Part shown: one piece after another, positions 43,816 through 52,427 of the stretch
Layout of the letters: each line of letters starts with the position of its first letter
Numbering within the stretch: the stretch's first letter is position 1
Assembly: GCA_031258195.1 (NCBI GenBank)
Contig: JAIRNF010000020.1
Location: 82,610 to 146,609 of the forward strand
Direction of reading: 5' to 3'
Length of the DNA stretch: 64,000 nucleotides
Origin: Prevotellaceae bacterium
Lineage (GTDB): Bacteria > Bacteroidota > Bacteroidia > Bacteroidales > UBA932
The notes under the pieces: model-generated
Seen by the model: the letters and a program-made list of their open reading frames with translations, nothing else
Told to the model about the DNA's origin: nothing
Database searches by the model: none
Translations under genes and position numbers: made by a program

Positions 43816-45156
43816 GTGATGGCTATAGCCAAATATTTGTCAGATAAAGAGCTGTGCTACCCAATACAGCAGACACGAGAATATATAGAGGCAACACTTT
43901 ATGTGCAAGACTATCTGTTTTACTGCGCGGTTATAGAAGACAGCCACCCCAACACGGATTTGCTAAAAAGCAGCAAGTGGGATAGTGCAAAAGAGCAATG
44001 TCTTACAGAGGTTTTCCAATGCAAGACCGACGATGAGCTTAAAATCGCGCTACAACGTTTGGATGCCGTGCTGGAAGACTCGCATACAAATGTTTCGATG
44101 AAGCTAAATCAAGAAGATGTAAGTTTTCCATTTGGCGTTGCTTGGTTTAACAACAAGCTGCATGTGGTGTGTCTTGCCAAATGCGACTCCGCACATTGGG
44201 GTAAAGAGGTTGTGGCTATAAACGATATCTCTATTTCGGCGTTGTTAACCAAAACAAAAAACCTATTTGGCGGAGAAAATGAGCCGGTACACCAAAACAG
44301 GCTATGCAATACCATTCTTAGTTGTAGAAATAGGCTGCTCTTTAGGCGGCTGGGGCTACCGGTTGAAACGGCAGATTTTGCTATAACGCTGGCAGATGGT
44401 ACCATATTAGAAGCAAAGCCCGAAGAAACGTGCTATGAACGAAGTTTAGAACATCCTGTTACGAAGAGGAAGAATGCCAGTTACAAAACATGGTACAACC
44501 ATAAGGTTGCCTACCTTCAGCTAAACAGCATGACCAAGCCATTGGAAAAGGCCGCAAAAGAATTTGATAATTTTTTTGATTCGGTACGACAAAAACAGCT
44601 ACAAACAGTGGTGATAGACCTACGCCATAATGATGGCGGAAGTTCATTAATAGGAGATATGTTGCTACAACGGATTGCCCATAAACCAATAACGAATAGG
44701 CATAGCGTACACATCGGAGTATCTCGTCTTAGCAAGTTGCTGTATCCAAATATCTTGCCCTATCTGCAAAATACACGTCAGGTAGGCGAGGTTTTAGCCG
44801 ATTACGATATTCCGGAAGAGGAAAAGTTTAGCGGGCAAGTTTACTTTTTTCAGGGAGTAGGCTCGTATAGTTCGGCAGAAATGCTTTTATCCTTAGTACA
44901 CGATGGCGGACTTTATCCGACTGTAGGGGAGCCATCAAGGCAAAAATCATGCTCTTATGGAGATATTCTATCCTTTCGTTTACCCAATACAGGTATAGCC
45001 GCAGGCGTTAGCTTTAAATATTTTATTCGCCCCGATGCTGCGTTATGCCCAGAGGATTACCTGTATCCATCCGTTTATATTCCATATACGCTAGAGGACT
45101 ATAAAGCCGGCAATGACCCTTGCTGGAGCTGGGTGCTGAAGCAGGCAGAAAAATAG
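43816..45156 (+). CDS. S41-family peptidase, possibly N-terminally truncated
   Basis: A 446-residue frame opening with GTG (43816) and ATG (43819). The C-terminal half follows the tail-specific protease pattern: TVVIDLRHNDGGSS and the nucleophile region GVGSYSSAEML with S352. The N-terminal half is the usual helical cap (AVIEDSHPNTDLL, LEDSHTNV). Directly upstream, the same frame encodes a membrane helix (PLLYLLAIIVVTIIVMAIAKYL) running back to the stop of the radical-SAM remnant, with no start codon. So the original protein probably began with this helix and has lost its start by a deletion. S41 enzymes cut peptides; a link to the precursor is possible. Confidence 0.8.
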   Translation: MMAIAKYLSDKELCYPIQQTREYIEATLYVQDYLFYCAVIEDSHPNTDLLKSSKWDSAKEQCLTEVFQCKTDDELKIALQRLDAVLEDSHTNVSMKLNQEDVSFPFGVAWFNNKLHVVCLAKCDSAHWGKEVVAINDISISALLTKTKNLFGGENEPVHQNRLCNTILSCRNRLLFRRLGLPVETADFAITLADGTILEAKPEETCYERSLEHPVTKRKNASYKTWYNHKVAYLQLNSMTKPLEKAAKEFDNFFDSVRQKQLQTVVIDLRHNDGGSSLIGDMLLQRIAHKPITNRHSVHIGVSRLSKLLYPNILPYLQNTRQVGEVLADYDIPEEEKFSGQVYFFQGVGSYSSAEMLLSLVHDGGLYPTVGEPSRQKSCSYGDILSFRLPNTGIAAGVSFKYFIRPDAALCPEDYLYPSVYIPYTLEDYKAGNDPCWSWVLKQAEK

Positions 45157-45184
45157 CCGCTAATTTTACCTTGGTAAGTTAGGG

Positions 45185-45697
45185 TTACAAGGTCGCGCTT
45201 TGTTCGTAGTCTTTAAGAGCTTCTATCAGTTTTTGTCGCGAGAAGAAGATGCGGCTCTTAACCGTTCCGATTTTCAGATTCAGTTTTTCGGCAATCTCCT
45301 TATACTTGTAGCCTAGGGTATGCATTTGGAAGGGGATACGAAATTCGGGCTCCAGCTTGCTAATTTTATAGTAAACCTCGTCTTGTATTATATCCGATTC
45401 GGGTGTAAGCCAGGTTTGGCTGTTATTCATCAGGTATTGGTTATCGCTACCGTCCAGCACCATGCCATGCTTTATGGTTTTCCGGTAGCTGTTGATGAAC
45501 GTGTTCTTCATAATGGTAAATGCCCATGCTTTTAAGTTGGTATTGTTTTGATACTTCTCCCAGTAAATAAGGGCTTTTAAGATGGTTTCTTGTGCCAGGT
45601 CTTTGGCATCCTCGCTATTAGACGTTAGGCTTACGGCAAAACGCTCTAGGTTGGGATGCAGGTTCATCAGCTCTGCTTGAAATGTGTTTGCTTCCAT
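45185..45697 (-). CDS. ECF-type RNA polymerase sigma factor
   Basis: The start at 45697 (MEANTFQAELMNLHPNLERF) gives 170 residues, the normal ECF length, and matches the start of the broken paralogue; the longer frame up to 45790 is unlikely. Region 2 is visible as AQETILKALIYWEKY and LKAWAFTIMKNTFINSYRK; region 4 as YKYKEIAEKLNLKIGTVKSRIFF, a helix-turn-helix. No anti-sigma gene (FecR-type or zinc-finger) is adjacent. It is convergent with the S41 protease gene, 28 bases away. Its regulon is unknown. Confidence 0.92.
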   Translation of the reverse strand: MEANTFQAELMNLHPNLERFAVSLTSNSEDAKDLAQETILKALIYWEKYQNNTNLKAWAFTIMKNTFINSYRKTIKHGMVLDGSDNQYLMNNSQTWLTPESDIIQDEVYYKISKLEPEFRIPFQMHTLGYKYKEIAEKLNLKIGTVKSRIFFSRQKLIEALKDYEQSATL

Positions 45698-45914
45698 GAC
45701 AAAAGTTTTTCGGTTCTTAGTGTTCTTACTTACCTTTTTAAGGTAAGCCGTATATTTTGGACTTTCTCGCATAGCGTGGCGGTAGAGCAACGGATTTGGC
45801 TATAAATCGCCTAGGTACGGATGTCCAAAATTGTAAATCGTTAGCCCGTAGTGGTTAATTCAAGGTTGTTGGGCTAAGTGGATGCCTACTGTCAGGTATT
45901 TTGGTAGCGTAAAT

Positions 45915-45956
45915 ATACACGGAAAAGCGCGCTGATTAGTGCGCTTTTCCGTGTAT
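45915..45956. terminator. Terminator after pdxA
   Basis: A 16-bp perfect stem (ATACACGGAAAAGCGC at 45915-45930 with its complement at 45941-45956) around a 10-base loop, downstream of the minus-strand pdxA. Confidence 0.8.
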
Positions 45957-45993
45957 TTAGCTGTCGGTATTTTTCTATTTTCGAACTTCGAAA

Positions 45994-47064
45994 CTACTCT
46001 TTTTCATTTATCGTGTCAATGTACTCTTTCTTTAGCGGATTGGCAGTTAGTTCCTTGTATTGGCTCCGATTTTTGTAAATATCGCATGCCATGTATAGGG
46101 CGGAGCGGAAGGAATCGGGATGCGCAATGTTCTTGCCTGCAATTTCATATGCCGTTCCATGGGCAGGCGAAGTTCTGATGATGGGTAAGCCTGCGGTATA
46201 GTTAACTCCGGTATCGAAAGCCATAGCCTTGAACGCTATCATTCCCTGATCGTGATACATAGCTAAAATAGCATCGAAATCGCGAACGGCATCAGAGCCG
46301 AAAAAGCCGTCGGCAGAATAAGGACCAAAAGCCATTATTCCGTGTTTTTTTGCTGCTTCTATTGCCGGGGCTATAATATCTTTCTCTTCGCTCCCGATAA
46401 GCCCATCATCGCCGCAATGGGGGTTTAATCCGAATACAGCTATTTTGGGTTTGGTAAGAACAAAATCTTGTAGCAGCGACTGGTTCATTATCTCCAACTT
46501 CTTTAGAATTAGCTCTTTCGAAATGCGGCTGGGTACGTCTTTTAGCGCAATATGACCAGTTGCAACACCTATTTTTACAACATCGCTAACCATGATCATG
46601 AGGTAGTCTGAGGTGTTGTACTCTGCCGCCAGAAACTCGGTATGTCCCGGGATGCTATATTTATCGGACTGTACATTCTTTTTGTTGATTGGTGCGGTCA
46701 GCAAAACATCGAGATGCCCCTCTTTCATATCTTTTATCGCCATTTGCAGGGCGGCAACAGCGCCGTCTCCGGCTTGCTTTGTAGATTGACCAACTTCAAC
46801 TTTTACGCTATCGTCCATACAGTTTATAATATTAGGACGCTTAGAGTTGGCTTCCGATGGCTTGATAATAAGGTTAAGGCTAAAGTTTTCAATTCCCAGC
46901 AGCTTACGGTAAAACGCAAATACTTTAGGCGATCCGTAAACAATAGGTGTGCAGAAATCGGCAATACGCGGGTCTGCCAGCGTTTTAATTACTATTTCGT
47001 AGCCAATACCGTTGATATCGCCATGGGTAATGCCTACCACTATTTTATCTTTTCTATCTTTCAT
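45994..47064 (-). CDS. pdxA: 4-hydroxythreonine-4-phosphate dehydrogenase
   Basis: A 356-residue protein of the usual length. The family start VGITHGDINGIGYEIV is followed by the metal-binding histidine in SIPGHTEFLA, the block GLNPHCGDDGLIGSEEKDIIAPAI, and DAILAMYHDQGMIAFKAMAFDTGVNYT with the second histidine, then RTSPAHGTAYEIAGK. It oxidises 4-phosphohydroxy-L-threonine in the DXP-dependent pyridoxal phosphate pathway. The gene is single. A TATATTTG box lies upstream on its strand (47107-47114). Confidence 0.96.
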   Translation of the reverse strand: MKDRKDKIVVGITHGDINGIGYEIVIKTLADPRIADFCTPIVYGSPKVFAFYRKLLGIENFSLNLIIKPSEANSKRPNIINCMDDSVKVEVGQSTKQAGDGAVAALQMAIKDMKEGHLDVLLTAPINKKNVQSDKYSIPGHTEFLAAEYNTSDYLMIMVSDVVKIGVATGHIALKDVPSRISKELILKKLEIMNQSLLQDFVLTKPKIAVFGLNPHCGDDGLIGSEEKDIIAPAIEAAKKHGIMAFGPYSADGFFGSDAVRDFDAILAMYHDQGMIAFKAMAFDTGVNYTAGLPIIRTSPAHGTAYEIAGKNIAHPDSFRSALYMACDIYKNRSQYKELTANPLKKEYIDTINEKE

Positions 47065-47694
47065 TGTAAATGGTTAATCCAAGCGGAGCTTGGCTGTTTT
47101 AGCCTGCAAATATACATTATTGTGCCGAGAGTTGGTTATACGCCTTCTAATGGTTTTTCTAAAATCAAAATGGGGGTTTTTCACTTTTGTTGCTTTTACA
47201 GCTATTAGTGTAGCCCACTAAAAACAATAATTATTCAGGTTTTTATCAATCACATTAATAGGTTGGCTTTATCGCCAAGAGATTATACCACAGGAATAAA
47301 ACCGGAAGACAACAGCTAAAAGTTTACTATATATTTCGAAAATAATATTATACATATAGAACATTTATGGCTAAAAATTTCTATACAAAATAATATTTTC
47401 ATATATTCATGAAGTTTTTCTAAAAAGGCTTGCCCCCTCTTTTGATAAAAATAAGAAGCCTCTCTGCGGGCAATTTTAGGTAAAGTTTGCAGACACAAAC
47501 GCTATGTAAAACCAACACACAGAAAGGCACCGTAAAGGTACGCAAAAAACCACCACCAAAAAACCGCCCGGTAGGGCAGGTAGGTTTGGCGTATCTGCTT
47601 AGCATATTAGTTAAGCGGATGCGTAAAGAAAAAGAGGCTATCTAATATGGTAACGTTAAGAGTTTAAAATAGGTATAACATAAAAATTAACACA
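47065..47694. other. 630-base intergenic region without recognisable gene
   Basis: Except for the pdxA -7 box at 47107-47114 I find no gene or strong hairpin. Short frames on both strands have no protein-like pattern. The stretch 47300-47420 is very AT rich; 47530-47600 is locally GC rich (CCGCCCGGTAGGGCAGG). It may hold decayed DNA and the promoter of the small peptide gene. Confidence 0.4.
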
Positions 47695-47895
47695 ATGAAA
47701 AAATTCTTTTTAGGGTTAGTTTTTGTTCTGGGAACAGCTACTATTAGTAACGCTAATGATGATTGTATTCATGTGTCGTTATCTTGCGGAGTAGAGTATG
47801 ATGTGTGCAATTTTCAAGGTACTACAACGCAGTTAGTTAACTCTGTTCTAAACGCAAATAACAATGTTTGCGGTACCGATTTTCCAATGTTATAA
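47695..47895 (+). CDS. Small secreted Cys-containing peptide
   Basis: A 66-residue protein with a clear signal peptide (MKKFFLGLVFVLGTATISNA) and a mature part of about 46 residues with four cysteines (DDCIHV, LSCGVEY, DVCNFQG, NVCGTD). Spacing would allow two disulfides. I recognise no family. It is followed by a perfect hairpin and then by a GLPGLI gene, so it is the first gene of that unit. It could be a ligand or cargo of the GLPGLI/barrel system; that is inference. Confidence 0.7.
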   Translation: MKKFFLGLVFVLGTATISNANDDCIHVSLSCGVEYDVCNFQGTTTQLVNSVLNANNNVCGTDFPML

Positions 47896-47912
47896 TCGTT
47901 ACGTTTAACACC

Positions 47913-47945
47913 CAACTCTCCGGATATATAATATCCGGAGAGTTG
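47913..47945 (+). terminator. Perfect 15-bp hairpin between small peptide and GLPGLI genes
   Basis: CAACTCTCCGGATAT at 47913-47927 pairs with ATATCCGGAGAGTTG at 47931-47945 with a 3-base loop. No long T run follows, and the next gene starts 17 bases later, so it may attenuate rather than stop transcription. Confidence 0.75.
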
Positions 47946-47961
47946 TATACAACATTTAAAT

Positions 47962-48810
47962 ATGAAAAAAATATTATATCTCACTTTTTTCTTCGCATTT
48001 TGTTCGTATGCAGCCGCTCAGGCACCTAATAATGCTCAAAAATATTTGTATGAAGTATCTTATTTGATAAGCTATCAACCAGACTCTACAGATATTTCAA
48101 CGTTACAAAAAGATGTTTTATTTACACTTTTGTTGGGCGATAAAATGTCTGTTTATGTTAATAATGAAAAAATAAAGCTTGACTCTATACTCAATGGTAT
48201 TGAGAACGGAAGCATTGCTTCAACAAATATACTTGCCAATATGAGCTTAATGCCAAAACCTGCCAGTAATGCCAAAATCTTTAAGTATTATGATAAACAG
48301 ATAATAGCTTATAATGATATGATTAGCGCTCAAAACTATGAATATACAGAACCGCTAAACATAGGTAAATGGAAAGTCCATAATGATAAAAAGGTAATAG
48401 GGAGCTATACTTGCCAACTGGCAGAAATAGAATATGGAGGGCGTGAATGGTTGGCATATTTTACTGATGAAATTCCCATTTCCGACGGACCATATAAATT
48501 TAACGGCTTGCCGGGTTTAATACTTGCTGTAACAGATTCAGAAAGTTTTTTTAAGTTCGAATTTATAGGATTGAAAAAGAATAGCTCTTTTGATTTAAAT
48601 ATTCTATTTGCAGTTGGAAATAAGTATGAGGTGTCTAAAAAAGAATTTTTTCGAATCCGAGAAGACTTTTTAACGAACCCTATACCTTACATGGAGCAGG
48701 AAGGAGCTGTTTTTGATAATGCCAACAAAAAGAAAGTAAAAGAAATGTATGCTCAACGAAAGAAACGTAATAACAATCCTATAGAATTAAAATATTGTCG
48801 AATGTATTAG
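47962..48810 (+). CDS. GLPGLI family protein
   Basis: A 282-residue protein with a signal peptide (cleavage near SYAAAQ). The name-giving motif is present as DGPYKFNGLPGLILAVTDS near residue 190, preceded by the family block YTCQLAEIEYGGREWLAYFTDEIPISDGP and followed by FEFIGLKK. The tail NNNPIELKYCRMY is typical of the family end, so the protein is complete. GLPGLI proteins are periplasmic or surface proteins of unknown role, often encoded beside barrel proteins with a carboxypeptidase-like regulatory domain. Such a gene occurs at 52428, beyond the inserted restriction genes. Confidence 0.9.
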   Translation: MKKILYLTFFFAFCSYAAAQAPNNAQKYLYEVSYLISYQPDSTDISTLQKDVLFTLLLGDKMSVYVNNEKIKLDSILNGIENGSIASTNILANMSLMPKPASNAKIFKYYDKQIIAYNDMISAQNYEYTEPLNIGKWKVHNDKKVIGSYTCQLAEIEYGGREWLAYFTDEIPISDGPYKFNGLPGLILAVTDSESFFKFEFIGLKKNSSFDLNILFAVGNKYEVSKKEFFRIREDFLTNPIPYMEQEGAVFDNANKKKVKEMYAQRKKRNNNPIELKYCRMY

Positions 48811-49000
48811 ACATCAAATTCACCATCCTGAAAATACGTTGAATACGCGTTTTACATCTGAACAGCTAAAAGAATCAATAGAATTAATGAGAGTATTTAT
48901 AGGAACATTAGCGACATAAGACACTTGCATTAACGATATTTTCAGCAGGTTGTAATGTGACTTGTGAGTGTAAAAAAGTAAAATAGTGAAGGGAATACTA
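48811..49000 (+). other. Spacer with a short frame remnant before the restriction genes
   Basis: One frame from about 48808 to 48919 reads IRHQIHHPENTLNTRFTSEQ and further with protein-like composition but has no start codon, overlapping the end of the GLPGLI gene. It may be the scar of an insertion or the tail of a displaced gene. Confidence 0.35.
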
Positions 49001-49008
49001 TACCTTTG
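49001..49008 (+). promoter_or_regulatory. Likely -7 box of the restriction-modification operon
   Basis: TACCTTTG at 49001-49008 matches TAnnTTTG and lies 25 bases before the start. No clear TTTG is found at the right distance upstream. Confidence 0.45.
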
Positions 49009-49032
49009 CAGAAATAAAAAAGTTCGAATAAT

Positions 49033-50940
49033 ATGGCAAAAAAAGAAATACTCACCGACCTTTGGGTCTATGAATTACTCAAGGAAGCAAACATAGAATT
49101 GCATCCACAGGGCAGTAATATCAAAGACATTAGCGAAGCATTACAATCCGCATCAAAAGCGGGTACAGGTAATGTGGGCTTCCCCGAATATTGCGGAGTT
49201 GTCAAAGATTTTGTTCTTATTATAGAAAATAAAGCCGATGTTTCCCAACACATAAAGCGAAACAAAGAAGGCGTAATTTGCTCCGAAATAACAAGTATAA
49301 AAAACTATGCCGTAAACGGCGCATTGTTTTATGGCAAACATTTGGTAAAAAGCACGTCTTATAAAAAGTTTATTACATTCGGAGTTTCGGGCAATGAAAA
49401 ACGACATAAAATTTCTCCCATTTTTATTGACGAGCGAGGCAACTATAAAGAGTTGGAGGATGTAGAAACATTTACGCTTTTCAACGAAAAAAACATTGAT
49501 GAATATTACACAAAAAGTATACTGAAAGAACAGACACCGGAGGAAAAAACAACCGAAGAAGTGTTGAAAGACGCAAAAAGTCTTCACGAAGCTTTGCGTA
49601 ATTACGGTAGTATTCAAGACAAAGACAAGCCACTTATTGTTTCGGGTATTCTATTGGCATTACGGGAAATGGAATTTAAAAATTTCAGTATTGACAGTTT
49701 GACAGGTGATGAGACCTCAACCGATGGCGAAAAAATTTATGGGGCAATTGAAAAAAACTTAAAACGAGCCAATGTTTCGCCACAGGTAAAAAAAGATAAG
49801 TTGCTGAGTCAGTTTTTAGTAATCAAAGATACCAAAGCAATAAATGAAGTTAATGAGTATTTAAAGAAAACGCCGCTAAAGCACTACACTGAGTTTTTGT
49901 ACGAAAATATCTATAAAAACATTAAATATATTCAGTCTCCCGAAGATTATATAGGTCGATTTTATGGTGAATTTATGTCGTATTCGGGTGGAGACGGTCA
50001 GTCGTTGGGCATTGTGCTTACTCCGAAACATATCACGGATTTATTTTGTGATTTGGCTGAACTCAAGCCGACCGATAGCGTTTTTGATCCCTGTTGCGGA
50101 ACCGCAGGTTTTCTTATTGCCGCGATGCACAATATGTTGCAGAAAACAGATAACCCCGAACAGCGGCGGAAAATCAGAAAAAACCAATTGCATGGTTTGG
50201 AATTGCAGCCTTATATGTTTACCATCGCCACTACCAATATGATTTTACGCGGCGATGGAAAAAGCAACCTTGAACAGGAAGATTTTTTGAAACAAAACCC
50301 GGCACAGTTGCAGGAAAAGGGTTGCACAGTCGGAATGATGAATCCTCCCTATTCAATGGGGAGCAAAAATAATATGAGTTTATACGAAATAAACTTTACC
50401 GAGCATTTGCTCAACTCTATAACAAAAGGCGGAAAAGTAATTGTGATTGTTCCACAATCGTCAATGACAGGAAAATCAAAAGAAGAACAGGTGATAAAAG
50501 CCAACATTTTAAAACGCCACACTCTGGAAGGAGTCATAACGCTTAACAAAAACACATTTTACGGAGTTGGAACAAATCCCTGTATCGCCATTTTTACCGC
50601 AGGTATTCCGCACGACAAAGACAAAGAAGTAAAGTTTATCAACTTTGAAAAGGACGGCTTTGAGGTGCAAAAACACAGAGGGTTAGTGGAAACCATTAAA
50701 GCAAAGGATAGGAAACAGCATTTGCTTGACGTTTGGTTTAACCGTATTGAAAGCGAAACTAAATTCTGCGTAAAAACCATTATTGGAGCTGAAGACGAAT
50801 GGTTACATTCTTTCTATTATTTTAATGACGAAATTCCAACGGAAGCCGACTTTGAAAAAACAATGGGCGACTATCTTACCTTTGAGTTTAGTATGATTAT
50901 GCAAGGGCGTGGCTATTTATTTGACAACGAAAAAGAGTAA
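49033..50940 (+). CDS. BcgI-like type IIB restriction-modification subunit (nuclease plus N6-adenine methyltransferase)
   Basis: A 635-residue protein. The N-terminal part has a nuclease-like motif: E52 in GFPEYCG, D59, and E65-x-K67 in VKDFVLIIENKAD, a PD-(D/E)XK pattern. After a helical region (180-290) comes a gamma-type N6-adenine methyltransferase: motif I FDPCCGTAGFLIAAM near 352 and motif IV N437PPY. One protein with cutting and methylating parts plus a separate specificity subunit is the BcgI arrangement, and as I recall BcgI subunits have nearly the same sizes. So no separate HsdR is needed. It methylates and cuts both sides of a bipartite site. The S gene follows after 3 bases. Confidence 0.82.
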   Translation: MAKKEILTDLWVYELLKEANIELHPQGSNIKDISEALQSASKAGTGNVGFPEYCGVVKDFVLIIENKADVSQHIKRNKEGVICSEITSIKNYAVNGALFYGKHLVKSTSYKKFITFGVSGNEKRHKISPIFIDERGNYKELEDVETFTLFNEKNIDEYYTKSILKEQTPEEKTTEEVLKDAKSLHEALRNYGSIQDKDKPLIVSGILLALREMEFKNFSIDSLTGDETSTDGEKIYGAIEKNLKRANVSPQVKKDKLLSQFLVIKDTKAINEVNEYLKKTPLKHYTEFLYENIYKNIKYIQSPEDYIGRFYGEFMSYSGGDGQSLGIVLTPKHITDLFCDLAELKPTDSVFDPCCGTAGFLIAAMHNMLQKTDNPEQRRKIRKNQLHGLELQPYMFTIATTNMILRGDGKSNLEQEDFLKQNPAQLQEKGCTVGMMNPPYSMGSKNNMSLYEINFTEHLLNSITKGGKVIVIVPQSSMTGKSKEEQVIKANILKRHTLEGVITLNKNTFYGVGTNPCIAIFTAGIPHDKDKEVKFINFEKDGFEVQKHRGLVETIKAKDRKQHLLDVWFNRIESETKFCVKTIIGAEDEWLHSFYYFNDEIPTEADFEKTMGDYLTFEFSMIMQGRGYLFDNEKE

Positions 50941-50943
50941 ACT

Positions 50944-51966
50944 ATGAAATTGACAAATAAGAACTGGAAAGAGTTTAAGGTAAATAATATTTTTACTATT
51001 TCAACAGGTTCGCTTATTCCTAAAGAGATTTTGAAAAAAGGAAGAATCGCACGGCTGACAGCAACTGATAACAACAATGGAATATTTGATTTTTACGAGA
51101 AATCAGAACATAAAAACTACCGTGAAATCTCAAATTTTATTTCCATTTCCTTTTTGGGCAGTGTCTTTTACCACCCATATTCCGCAAGCCTTGATATGAA
51201 AATACACGCTGTTCAAATACCAAACATCGAATTAAATAGATACATCGCTGAATTTTTAGTTTTCTGTTTCAGAAGAATGACTTCAAGTTTTTCTTATGGC
51301 GACCAACTTTCAAGTACCGATTTACCCAAAAAGAAAATTTTACTTCCCATAAATTCCAAAGGCGAACCTGACTACGCTTTTATGGAAAATTATATGAGAC
51401 AAAAGGAAATGGAACTTTTGAAGCAATACGAAAAACAGGTATCAGATACTGAAAGCGTTGTTCCGTTGTCGAAAAAAGAGTGGAAAGAATTTAAAACTAC
51501 AGACATTTTTAATAATATACAAAGAGGGAAGCGCCTAAAAAAAGACGACCATAAAAGTGGTATTATGCCTTATGTTTCTTCTACAGGTATAAATAACGGA
51601 GTGGACGGATTTATTGGCAACGAAGAAGATGTGCGAATTTTCTCCAACTGCCTAACCCTTGCCAATAGTGGAAGTGTCGGGGCAACTTTTTATCAACCTT
51701 TCTCTTTTGTTGCAAGTGACCACGTTACCAAATTAGGGAATAGCAATTTCGATAAACACGTTTATCTATTTATCGCAAATATAACGACACGTTTTAGTGA
51801 AAAATACAGTTTCAATAGAGAAATAAACGACATAAGGATTAAAAAAGAAAAAATACTGCTTCCCATAAATTCTCAAGACCAGCCCGACTATATCTATATG
51901 GAGAACTATATGAAAGTATTGGAGAATAAGAAAATAAAACAATATCTGGAATATAAAAAATTATAA
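50944..51966 (+). CDS. Specificity subunit (type I/BcgI S) with two target-recognition domains
   Basis: A 340-residue protein made of two similar halves. Each half begins with a WKEFK motif (KNWKEFKVNNIF and KEWKEFKTTDIF) and ends with a near-identical linker (KKKILLPINSKGEPDYAFM ... ENYM and KEKILLPINSQDQPDYIYM ... ENYM), which are the conserved helices that set the distance between half sites. Between them lie the two variable target domains. It guides the partner enzyme to a bipartite asymmetric sequence. The target cannot be predicted by eye. Confidence 0.88.
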   Translation: MKLTNKNWKEFKVNNIFTISTGSLIPKEILKKGRIARLTATDNNNGIFDFYEKSEHKNYREISNFISISFLGSVFYHPYSASLDMKIHAVQIPNIELNRYIAEFLVFCFRRMTSSFSYGDQLSSTDLPKKKILLPINSKGEPDYAFMENYMRQKEMELLKQYEKQVSDTESVVPLSKKEWKEFKTTDIFNNIQRGKRLKKDDHKSGIMPYVSSTGINNGVDGFIGNEEDVRIFSNCLTLANSGSVGATFYQPFSFVASDHVTKLGNSNFDKHVYLFIANITTRFSEKYSFNREINDIRIKKEKILLPINSQDQPDYIYMENYMKVLENKKIKQYLEYKKL

Positions 51967-52427
51967 AATGCGCTACTACTAATTGGCGATTCTTTGTATA
52001 ATTCTGAATATAGCCAACAGATATTTGTGTAGTAAAAGTATTTCATTCTTAAGTATATACTGGTATAAAGTATAACCTTTCTTTATCCGAACACAAAGAT
52101 ATGTTCCAAGAACGAAACGTCGAGGCTGAAATGAATTTTATCGGAAATCTTCCTTTCTCGTACCTCGAAAACGTATTTCCAATAAAAGCCTTGCCTCTTA
52201 TTCATTCTTTCCACAGAGGGGGGTGTTTATCAGAAAAAGAAAGGGGAAAAATATGTGTCGGTTTTAAAAATAGTGCGTACTTTTGGCGTGCGTTATTTGA
52301 CAGTATAGCGCCGCAAAACGTTGAAATACGCACGGTTACTAACTCGTTACCTCTGAAATCCGAAAATTTGTTTAAAAGTTTATTTCTCAATCGGTTATGT
52401 CAAATCGGTGAAAATCTAAAATAGTTT
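51967..52427. other. Intergenic region between restriction genes and barrel gene
   Basis: No convincing gene. A 107-codon frame (52101-52424) has no recognisable pattern and overlaps an equally plausible antisense frame, so I do not call it. The region is AT rich with no strong hairpin. It may be the right-hand scar of the restriction-gene insertion. Confidence 0.4.

Noticed and set aside
45791..45900. Anti-sigma factor gene next to the intact ECF sigma gene
   Set aside because: The region has no open frame of useful length and only a terminator for pdxA.
49033..51966. Type I restriction system that has lost hsdR
   Set aside because: The nuclease motif is found in the N-terminus of the methyltransferase protein, so the BcgI-type arrangement explains the missing gene better.
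52101..52424. 107-codon open frame between the S subunit and the barrel gene
   Set aside because: No recognisable motif, no clear start context, and an antisense frame of similar length covers the same bases. Probably chance.
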